Of a DNA stretch of 64,000 bases, positions 48,155 to 55,395 are shown piece after piece. Location of the stretch: NCBI GenBank assembly GCA_964468205.1, contig CAYXVG010000037.1:1-64000 (forward strand), in the 5' to 3' direction. A program made the translations under genes and the position numbers. This DNA comes from CAWELS01 sp964468205. GTDB lineage: Bacteria > Acidobacteriota > Terriglobia > Bryobacterales > Bryobacteraceae. Position 1 is the first letter of the stretch. Each line of letters opens with the position of its first letter. The notes below the pieces were generated by a model, which made no database searches, was not told the DNA's origin, and saw nothing but the letters and a program-made list of their open reading frames with translations.

Positions 48155-49731
48155 ACCGGTGGATGAGTATTGAAACCCGGCGCTGGGTGCTGATCGCCGG
48201 CGTCGTCTTGCTGGCCGGGGCGCTCCGCTTCCCGCGCCTCGCAAGCCGGCCCATGCACGCCGACGAAGCGATCCTCGCGGACAAGGTCGGTACGCTGCTG
48301 GAAAAAGGAGCTTACCGGTATGACCCTTCTGGCTACCACGGCCCCGCGCTGCCCTATGCGGCCCTGATCCCCGCTTGGCTCGCGGATGCGCCTTCCCACC
48401 GGGACCTCGACGAAGTCACCCTGCGGATGACCTCCGTAGCCGCCGGAATGGTGTTGGTGATTCTCCCGTTTGCGTTGGCCGGAGGCATCGGCCGGTTCGC
48501 GGCTGTCTCCGCAATGGCTCTGGTGGCCGTCTCTCCCGCTCTGGTGTTCTACAGCCGGTACTTCATCCCGGAGACGCTGCTTGTCGCCTTCAGCTTCTGC
48601 ATCATCGTCTTCGGATACCGCTACGCTCGGAAACCATCGCGTATAGCGGCCCTGCTCGCCGGCGTCTCCGCCGGTCTTACATATGCCAGCAAGGAGACCT
48701 GGGTTGTCCTGTTCACCGCGCTCGCGGCCGCCCTTTGCTTGACTGTGCCGCTGGCGCGGCTTCGCGCCTCGGTCCGTGCTGGCGACGTGCTTGTGGCGCT
48801 TGGCGGCTTCGCGATCGCCGGGACCCTCCTTTACTCCTCCTTCTTGAGCAACCCCGCCGGAGTTCTTGATTCCCTCCGGTCGATCGCCGATACCTACGCC
48901 CCGAAGGCTCTCTACGACCAGTTGCACGTGCATCCCTGGCACTTCTATTGGCAACGTCTGCTCCTTTTCCGGCTGGCGGACGGTCCGTTGTGGAGCGAGG
49001 CCGCGATGGTTGCCCTCGCGGCGCTGGGAGGCGCCGCCGCCCTGTTTGCGCCGGATCCGAACGGCCCCGGCGCACGCCTCAGGCGTTTTCTCGCCTGGTA
49101 CGCAATCTTCTTGGCGGCTTTCTATTGCATCATTCCCTACAAAACGCCGTGGACATTCCTCGGGCCTATTCATGCTATGGCCCTGTCGGCTGGAATTGGA
49201 CTTGCCGCGCTGCGAAATTGGCTGCCGTCCCGTCTGACGAAGTTGCCGCTCGGCCTGGCCCTCTCAGCTTGTTTGGGCCATCTCGGCTGGCAGGCCTACG
49301 CCTTGAATCATCAATACTCATCCGACCCGCGGAACCCCTGGGTCTACGCTCACACCACGGCGGACGTCTATCACATCCGCGACGCTCTCGAAGCCGCCGC
49401 CCAGCGGCGCCCGTCAGGTCATGACGTTCCGGTGCAAGTTGTCAGCTCCCATAACCTGTGGCCGCTCCCCTGGTATCTGAGTTCGTTTCGCAATATCGAA
49501 TGGTGGACCGGAGTATCCGCTGAGATGGCTCCGGCGCCCTTGATTCTGGCGACGCCGGAAATGGAGGAAGCCTTGCTGAACCAGATCTACGAATACCCTC
49601 CGCCGGGCCAGAAGGAACTTTATCTGCCCTTATTCGAAAACCCGCTCGAACTGCGCCCCGGTCTCGAAGTGCGAGGCTACATCGCCCGGTCTCTCTCCGC
49701 AAACCCCCCGCGCAAACCCGCCGCCCCATAA
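48151..49731 (+). CDS. GT39/Agl23-like membrane glycosyltransferase
   Basis: The GTG at 48151 overlaps the previous stop (GTGA); an ATG four codons on is the alternative. The 526 residues contain about eleven membrane helices and the front-end pattern RPMHADEAILADKVGTLLE with GAYRYDPSGYHGPALPY, as in the TIGR03663/Agl23 family related to GT39 mannosyltransferases, where the Asp-Glu pair near residue 38 is the catalytic site of the fold. Such enzymes use polyprenyl-linked sugars. It ends the operon. The last ~25 codons lie in a 113-base unit that is repeated just downstream. Confidence 0.8.
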   Translation: MNRWMSIETRRWVLIAGVVLLAGALRFPRLASRPMHADEAILADKVGTLLEKGAYRYDPSGYHGPALPYAALIPAWLADAPSHRDLDEVTLRMTSVAAGMVLVILPFALAGGIGRFAAVSAMALVAVSPALVFYSRYFIPETLLVAFSFCIIVFGYRYARKPSRIAALLAGVSAGLTYASKETWVVLFTALAAALCLTVPLARLRASVRAGDVLVALGGFAIAGTLLYSSFLSNPAGVLDSLRSIADTYAPKALYDQLHVHPWHFYWQRLLLFRLADGPLWSEAAMVALAALGGAAALFAPDPNGPGARLRRFLAWYAIFLAAFYCIIPYKTPWTFLGPIHAMALSAGIGLAALRNWLPSRLTKLPLGLALSACLGHLGWQAYALNHQYSSDPRNPWVYAHTTADVYHIRDALEAAAQRRPSGHDVPVQVVSSHNLWPLPWYLSSFRNIEWWTGVSAEMAPAPLILATPEMEEALLNQIYEYPPPGQKELYLPLFENPLELRPGLEVRGYIARSLSANPPRKPAAP

Positions 49732-49886
49732 CCCGGTCCTCTCCTTCCCTCCCAAAACTCTGCACCCCTCTGTGTCTCGGAGTGCGAGGCTACATCGCCC
49801 GGTCTCTCTCCGCAAGCCCCCCGCGCAAACCCGCCGCCCATAACCCGGCGCTCTCTCCTTCCTCCCAAAATTCTGTACCCCTCTGT
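49661..49886 (+). repeat. 113-bp tandem duplication over the end of the GT39-like gene
   Basis: The bases from 49661 to 49773 recur from 49774 to about 49886 with small changes. The first copy carries the final coding bases and stop of the gene at 48151-49731. The second is non-coding and includes the same peptide-coding stretch (start CGAGGCTACATCGCCC) without a gene. A third, partial echo (CTCTGTGCCCTCCGTGTC) follows to 49920. Confidence 0.75.
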
Positions 49887-49966
49887 GCTCTCCGGGTACT
49901 TCTCTGTGCCCTCCGTGTCAAAAACCCATCACACCCATTTCGAATTTATTTTCCATTTGTTTTCTC

Positions 49967-50040
49967 AACGCCTTAGGCGTTTGGCGGGCCGGTTTGCTCA
50001 CCCGGCCGTGGTACCACGGAAGCGAGGGCGGAATCCGCCC
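49967..50040. repeat. Cluster of short inverted repeats
   Basis: Within 74 bases lie four small palindromes: AACGCC-TTA-GGCGTT (49967-49981), GGCCGG/CCGGCC around TTTGCTCA, CGTGGTACCACG (50007-50018) and GGGCGG-AAT-CCGCCC. They would form adjacent hairpins in RNA or single-stranded DNA. They lie in a 524-base gap (49732-50255) without a supported gene. Confidence 0.6.
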
Positions 50041-50133
50041 CACGGAGAAGAACATGGAATTCACGAAAATCAACCCGAATATTCGCCCCGACCTTGGACT
50101 TTGCACCGTCACCTTCGGCGTGTCCCGGACGGA

Positions 50134-50197
50134 GGGTGCCAGTTCGGACCCTTATTCGCGTGACATACTTACCAAATAAGGTCCCAAACTGGCACCC
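50134..50197. repeat. 23-bp imperfect inverted repeat, REP-like
   Basis: The left arm 50134-50156 and right arm 50175-50197 match at 20 of 23 positions around an 18-base spacer. The core arm reads GGGTGCCAGTT and ends in CCTTATT/AATAAGG. The form resembles single-hairpin intergenic elements that spread in many copies. No transposase is nearby. Confidence 0.65.
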
Positions 50198-50255
50198 CGT
50201 CTTTTGACCGTCCTGCCGCCGGCTGTGCCGCCCGCGAACCAACTTCCGGTGATCT

Positions 50256-51023
50256 TCAGCTCGCGTCGATGTAGCGCGAACTCCAGGCGGCGATGTTGCG
50301 GGCAGCATACGCTGCGTCCTTGCGGCGGCCCAATAGATGGTCCGCGTCGTCAAGCGACAGGAAGCTCTTCGGCTGCCGCGCGTTGCGGTAGATCAGCGCC
50401 GCTTCGTCGATGCTCACTGTCCGGTCCGCCGGCGAGTGCAGGATCAGCAGCGCCTTTTCCATCTCCCGCAACTTGTGCTTCAGATCGTAGGCATTGATGT
50501 CGTCGACGAATTGTTTGGTGATTTTGAATGGCCGTCCGGCGAGGTCAACCTCGGCCTCGCCGTGCGACTTGATCTTCGCCACCTCGCGCTCGAACAGCTT
50601 CTGCACGTGCGCGGGCTCGCTCGGAGCGCCGATGGTGGCGACGGCGCGCACGGTTGGCATATTCCCGGCCGCGGCCAGCACGGCGGCGCCGCCGAGGCTG
50701 TGTCCGATTAGCAACGCCGGACCTTCGTAGTTCTCTTCCATCAACCGGGAGGCCCGCAGCAAATCTTTCACGTTGGTGGAAAAATTAGTCTGCGAGAAAT
50801 CGCCGCCGCTCTTGCCAAGCCCCGCGAAGTCGAAACGCACTACCGCCACGCCATGTCCCACCAGCTCATTCGAGATGCGGACGGCCGCGGCGATCTCCTT
50901 TGTGCAGGTGAAGCAATGCGCGTAGAGAGCGTAACACCGCGGGGTGTCCTCGCCGGGAGCGGAGAGAACACCGTCCAGTTCCAATCCGGATTCGTTGGTG
51001 AAGGTGAGGCGGGTGCGTTTCAT
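50256..51023 (-). CDS. Alpha/beta hydrolase (serine hydrolase, OsmC-partner type)
   Basis: The 255 residues show the alpha/beta hydrolase order: HCFTCTKE oxyanion region, FDFAGLGKSGG, nucleophile Ser109 in GHSLGG, Asp in HSPADRTVS and His in DADHLLG. The sequence resembles the hydrolase half of proteins that in many bacteria are fused to an OsmC domain; here that part is absent and the protein stops. No signal peptide is present, so it is cytoplasmic. The substrate is unknown. The aldo/keto reductase gene ends 1 base before its start, so the two are one operon. Confidence 0.85.
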   Translation of the reverse strand: MKRTRLTFTNESGLELDGVLSAPGEDTPRCYALYAHCFTCTKEIAAAVRISNELVGHGVAVVRFDFAGLGKSGGDFSQTNFSTNVKDLLRASRLMEENYEGPALLIGHSLGGAAVLAAAGNMPTVRAVATIGAPSEPAHVQKLFEREVAKIKSHGEAEVDLAGRPFKITKQFVDDINAYDLKHKLREMEKALLILHSPADRTVSIDEAALIYRNARQPKSFLSLDDADHLLGRRKDAAYAARNIAAWSSRYIDAS

Positions 51024-51024
51024 G

Positions 51025-51909
51025 TCAGGCGTTCAGGTGTTTGTTCAGAAGTTCGATGTTTTCGTCCACCTGCTCCGGTGCGAGCAGGCCGATGGTATAG
51101 CTGTCCACGCAATCGAGGCCGGTGACGTACCGGATCGACTCGTTCCGGGTTTTGAAGTCCTGGAACTGGCCGTTGCCGATCAGCTTCATGCCGATGACTC
51201 CCGTGCCCTGAGAGTGGATCTTCTTCAGGTTCGAAACCACCTGCGGCACGTCTCCCTCCTTATTCCAGTCCTCCACTTCGCTGTCCATCTTCGTGCCCTT
51301 ATGGTTGATCCGGTTGAGGGAGATCTCGAGCCACTCGTTCCCCACGCAGTCGCGCAGGGGCTTGAGCCCGTGGACGGAGGCGCCGTGAGCGACGGCGATC
51401 TTCTTCTGCTTCGCCTCGGAGAGCGCATCCCGCAGATGTTCCAACTGCCCCGGCCACCCTGAATCAAGAACGCAATGCAGAATCAGAATGTCGAAGTATT
51501 CGCTATTGAGTTCCTTCCGGAAACGGTCGATGGTGGCCATCGGGTTCGTTTCGCCCTTCCATTTCATCTTCGTCATCAGGCGGTACTCGTCGCGCGGATA
51601 GCCCTGGAGCGCCTTGGCGAGCATTCCGTGCGTGCCATAGGCGTCGGCGGACTCGAAGAACCGGATGCCGCGGTCCCAGGCGTGGCGTACCACCCGCGTG
51701 AACGGTTCCTGGCCCATCTCGCGCTGCATGCGTCCGCCGTTACCGCCCGTGCCCATCGCCAGGCGGGTCACTTTCACGCCGGAGTTGCCCAGGGTGACCC
51801 AGTCAGTGGCCGACCGTTTTGCCGCCCGGGCCGGAAATGCGGTTGCCGCGGCGCCTGTCACCACGCCGGCGGTGGTGCGAAAGAAATCGCGTCTCGTGTG
51901 TTGGCTCAT
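51025..51909 (-). CDS. Aldo/keto reductase with Tat signal
   Basis: The start at 51909 has AGAGGATAA just before it. The 294 residues open with a twin-arginine signal (HTRRDFFRTTAGVV). The aldo/keto reductase catalytic residues are visible: Asp and Tyr in FFESADAYGTHG, Lys in LMTKMKWKG and His in FDILILHCVLD. Later parts typical of the fold follow (AVAHGASVHGLKPL). Exported members of the family reduce sugars or ketones; the substrate is not known. Confidence 0.88.
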   Translation of the reverse strand: MSQHTRRDFFRTTAGVVTGAAATAFPARAAKRSATDWVTLGNSGVKVTRLAMGTGGNGGRMQREMGQEPFTRVVRHAWDRGIRFFESADAYGTHGMLAKALQGYPRDEYRLMTKMKWKGETNPMATIDRFRKELNSEYFDILILHCVLDSGWPGQLEHLRDALSEAKQKKIAVAHGASVHGLKPLRDCVGNEWLEISLNRINHKGTKMDSEVEDWNKEGDVPQVVSNLKKIHSQGTGVIGMKLIGNGQFQDFKTRNESIRYVTGLDCVDSYTIGLLAPEQVDENIELLNKHLNA

Positions 51910-52014
51910 ATTTATCCTCTGTTCCCCTCTGAGATTCGAGCGTGTCTCCATTGTACGACTTGACGGGATTACGTTGGACAGGAGCCCGGTCAGGGCACAT
52001 TTCGCGGGAGCCGG

Positions 52015-54066
52015 TTACGCCAGGTTCGTGAGGTCTTCTGCGAGCAGCCGCAGGAATTCGGACTCCGCGGTGTGGATGAAGAAGTGGCCCCCCGGGAGTT
52101 CGCGCATCTCGAAGGACGCGGTCGTTTGCTCCGCCCAGGCGGCTATGACCTCGCGCGGGAGCCGGGAATCATCGGTTCCCACGTAGGCCCGAATGGGGAT
52201 GTCGAACGGTGGCTCGTCGTCATACAAGTACATGCGGCCGAGCGTCGAGTCGGCCTTCAGCGCTGGAAGCAGATACCGCAGCAGCTCCTCGTTCTCCAGC
52301 ACCTCCTGTGGGGCGCCTTCGAGCTCGCGGACTTCGCGGAGGAACTCCTCGTCGGTTGGCTCCGGGCCCGGCACGTGAGCCTTGCGGAACTGCGGAGCGC
52401 GGGCGCCGGCCACGAAGAGCCCCGCTGGCATGGGCATTTCCTTGCGGCGCAACGCCCGGGCCAGCTCAAAGCCGATCATCGCTCCCATGCTGTGGCCGAA
52501 GAACGCAAAACGCCGGTCCAAATGGGGGCGAACGGCTTCGAGCACGGCGTCCACCATTCCTCCGATGCGGTCGATCGGCTGCTCCTTGGTGCGGCTTTCG
52601 CGGCCGGGAAGCCGGGCCGGAATCACTGCCACTCCCGCGGGCATCCGCTCCTGCCAGTTGCGGAACGTCGATGCGCCGCCGCCGGCATAGGGAAAGCAGA
52701 ATAGCCGCAGGCGCGCCTCTCCCGTCTGCGCGGCGTTGGGAAACCAGAGGTCCGGCGGCGATGAGACGGCCGGCGGCTTCCGCTTGAGCCGCAAAGCCAG
52801 CAGGGCGCGTTTCTCGGGCGAGAGAGAACCCGCGCCGGGTGTTCCGTGCAGCGCCGGCCTGTCCCATTTGCGTAGGGGGTTCCGCGGGCGCGCGATCACT
52901 TTCTCGAGATGTTCCTCGAACGGGCGGACACTCAACGACCGGGCGTAGCGCAGCGCCGCCTCGCGAGATTCGCGCGCCACCCGCTCGTAATGATCACGGT
53001 CGGTGGTGAGCTTGTCGAGCGTTGCGATCCATGGCCCGGCGTCCTGCTCCGGAACCTCGGCGACGGGAACCATCTGGTTGTCAACGCGCGGCTGGTAGCG
53101 CTCGATCGGCCGCACGGGCAGCAGGTGGTCCACACCCATCTTCGCTTCCGGAATACCGCCGACATTGGCGGCCATCACCGGCACCCCCCGCAGCATCGCC
53201 TCCACGACGATGCGCGACCGGGCCTCGGCCCAGAGCGACGGAACCAGCAGCACGCGGGTCCGCCGGAACAGATCGTCGATGTCGTCCACCGGCTCGACCA
53301 GGTCGATGTTGGAATGGCGCCGCAAGGATTCCTTGTCCTCCTCAGTGGTGCCCCACGTTGGAACCGCCGCGAACTTGATTCCCGGCCGCGCCTCGGCAAG
53401 GGCGAGTAGAATCGCGATGCCCTTCACGGCGCATGGATTGGCCAGGGTCACGTACTCATTGTCGAAGCGGCCGAGATTAGGCCACGGGCCCGGCTCGAGC
53501 AGCGAAATTGGCAGAGCGATGGCGTCCACTCCGCCATGGCTGCGGATGTAGGAAGCGACATATTCGCTCACTCCCACCACGCTGTCTACCTGCCGCAGCC
53601 GCTCGGTCTTCTCCTCGCTCGGGAATGCGCAGTCCGGGCCGAACGGAAGGGCGAGCGTCGCCCGGGTCAGATAGACCAGCCGCGCCGAGGGGAAATCCAT
53701 CGCCGCTTCCAGCAGGAGCTGCGTCGGGTCGTCGGTCGAGAGGATCGCCACGCGCGGCCGGAAGTCGCGCATCTGGCTCTGAAAATAGCCGCGGAAATTG
53801 GGATGGTCGGCGACGGCCCGAACGTCGACGCCGTGGCGGGTGAAGCGAACCACTCCCTCCGTGGACCTGACGCCGCTCACCTCGCGCCGGGCGAGTTCCT
53901 TCAGGTAGCGCTGGTGCTGTTCCTCGCCGAACTCCGTGTCCACCCGGGCGACGGCCCTGCATTCGTGGCCCCGGTCGGCCAAAGCTTCGAGCAGCAAGCG
54001 GTTCGAGCGGTCTCCTCCGCCGTGGGCCGGATAGTAGAGCGAGTTCTGGGCCAGGAGAATTCGCAT
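52015..54066 (-). CDS. Fusion of a GT4-like glycosyltransferase and a type II thioesterase
   Basis: The 683 residues have two parts. Residues 1-~400 are a GT4-type glycosyltransferase (opening MRILLAQNSLYYPAHGGGDRS, quoted to 20, with the C-terminal EARSRIVVEAMLRGVPVMAA). A linker at ~425-440 holds LSPEKRALLALRLKRK. From ~450 to the end is an alpha/beta thioesterase of the GrsT type (RLFCFPYAGGGAS, nucleophile Ser526 in GHSMGAMIG, and His in ELPGGHFFIHT). Type II thioesterases act on carrier-bound acyl groups, so this protein can probably meet the carrier domains of the synthase encoded just upstream (12 bases after the other glycosyltransferase). Inferred role: glycosylation and release or editing of the acyl product. 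Confidence 0.85.
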   Translation of the reverse strand: MRILLAQNSLYYPAHGGGDRSNRLLLEALADRGHECRAVARVDTEFGEEQHQRYLKELARREVSGVRSTEGVVRFTRHGVDVRAVADHPNFRGYFQSQMRDFRPRVAILSTDDPTQLLLEAAMDFPSARLVYLTRATLALPFGPDCAFPSEEKTERLRQVDSVVGVSEYVASYIRSHGGVDAIALPISLLEPGPWPNLGRFDNEYVTLANPCAVKGIAILLALAEARPGIKFAAVPTWGTTEEDKESLRRHSNIDLVEPVDDIDDLFRRTRVLLVPSLWAEARSRIVVEAMLRGVPVMAANVGGIPEAKMGVDHLLPVRPIERYQPRVDNQMVPVAEVPEQDAGPWIATLDKLTTDRDHYERVARESREAALRYARSLSVRPFEEHLEKVIARPRNPLRKWDRPALHGTPGAGSLSPEKRALLALRLKRKPPAVSSPPDLWFPNAAQTGEARLRLFCFPYAGGGASTFRNWQERMPAGVAVIPARLPGRESRTKEQPIDRIGGMVDAVLEAVRPHLDRRFAFFGHSMGAMIGFELARALRRKEMPMPAGLFVAGARAPQFRKAHVPGPEPTDEEFLREVRELEGAPQEVLENEELLRYLLPALKADSTLGRMYLYDDEPPFDIPIRAYVGTDDSRLPREVIAAWAEQTTASFEMRELPGGHFFIHTAESEFLRLLAEDLTNLA

Positions 54067-54078
54067 CGAAACCGCCGC

Positions 54079-55395
54079 TCAGCCCTTTCCCGTGCGCTCC
54101 TTCAACCGCTTCAGCAGCAAGGCGCGCTTGGCGGCCGAGAGGCCCTCGAGCGCCGGAGCCGCCGCCGGTTCCGCCGCTGGCTGCTGGGGTGGCTCCGCGT
54201 CGGCGGCCGGCTCCAGCTTCAGCAGGAAATTCTCAAACTGCGAGCCCTCCACCTTGGGCACGAAGCGCATGGCCGCCTCGCGGGCGGCCGCGGACTCGCG
54301 CCGGTACAGCTCCCGGTCCTCCATCAGCTCTCTGACGGCCCGCGCCCAGGGCTCCACGTCCTGCTCCGGCGCCACCGGTTTCGGCATGCGGTTCTCGTCG
54401 AAGACGGTGGAGTACCGCTCGATCGGCCGCACCGGCAAAACGTAGTTCGTTCCCGCCTTCGCCTCCACCAGGCTCCCCATATTGCTGGCCAGCACGGGCA
54501 CCCCACGGAGCATCGCCTCCATCACCACCAGCCCGAAGCCCTCATACCAAAGAGCCGGCATGAGCAGGATCTTCGTGCGCCGCAGGATCGCCTCGATGTG
54601 CTTCACCTTGCGCAGCATGGTGATGTTAGGCAGAGCCTGCATCGCCTCCATGTCCTCGGCTGTTGTGCTCCAGCCGCGCAGGGCTCCGAAGTTGTATTGC
54701 GGGAATCGCCGGGCCAAAGCGAGAAAGATCGAGATGCCCTTCACGGCGCTCGGATTGATGATCGTGATGAGGCCCTCCTTGTCCGGATCCCGGACATCCC
54801 AGGGCGGCTTGCCGTAGACCGGCGGGTGGATCACCACCGGCCGCCGGCCGGTATGCTCCTCGATGTACTCCGCCGTGTGGCGCCCGATGGCGACGATCGC
54901 CGCGCAATTCTTCACCAGTTCCGTGCCTTTGGGGTTGGGGTTGAGGCTGGCCGGCCCGAACGGAAACATCTGTGGCGTGTGGGCAAGGTAGATGACGCGG
55001 CCGGGCGCGGCTTCGGACGCCGTCGCGAGCAGCGCCTGACCGAGATCCTCGGTGGAGACGAGCACCCAATCCGGCCGGTACTTCAAGATCTTCTGGCGGA
55101 GTACTTCGCGCAGCCGCGACGCGTCCGCTACCGAATACACCGTAATACCCCCGCGGTCCAGCACGTCGAAGCCCAGCTTGTGGTCGCGCTTGACCCGCGT
55201 CACCTGGATCTCCTGATCCTCGATGTCCGTGCGCACCCGCTCGGCTTTTTCCGGAGTGTCCTCGGCCAGCGCCGGAGCCACCACCCGGCAATCGTAGCCG
55301 CGCGAAGCGAGATACTCGAGCCACACCAGGTTGCTGCGCGTGGACCCGCCCCGCGGAGGTACATAGGACGCGTTGGCAGTTAGCAGGATGCGCAT
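54079..55395 (-). CDS. GT4-family glycosyltransferase with C-terminal LSxxKRALL motif
   Basis: This 438-residue GT-B enzyme starts directly after the synthase stop (TAA ATG). The N-terminal half opens MRILLTANASYVPPRGGSTR. The donor half has YEGFGLVVMEAMLRGVPVLAS, the E-x7-E pattern of GT4 (quoted to 20: YEGFGLVVMEAMLRGVPVLA). After an Ala/Pro-rich linker the protein ends LSAAKRALLLKRLKER, the same short motif as in the GT-thioesterase fusion. Its N-terminus is also similar to that fusion, so the two genes are paralogues. It probably adds a sugar to the synthase product. Confidence 0.88.
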   Translation of the reverse strand: MRILLTANASYVPPRGGSTRSNLVWLEYLASRGYDCRVVAPALAEDTPEKAERVRTDIEDQEIQVTRVKRDHKLGFDVLDRGGITVYSVADASRLREVLRQKILKYRPDWVLVSTEDLGQALLATASEAAPGRVIYLAHTPQMFPFGPASLNPNPKGTELVKNCAAIVAIGRHTAEYIEEHTGRRPVVIHPPVYGKPPWDVRDPDKEGLITIINPSAVKGISIFLALARRFPQYNFGALRGWSTTAEDMEAMQALPNITMLRKVKHIEAILRRTKILLMPALWYEGFGLVVMEAMLRGVPVLASNMGSLVEAKAGTNYVLPVRPIERYSTVFDENRMPKPVAPEQDVEPWARAVRELMEDRELYRRESAAAREAAMRFVPKVEGSQFENFLLKLEPAADAEPPQQPAAEPAAAPALEGLSAAKRALLLKRLKERTGKG

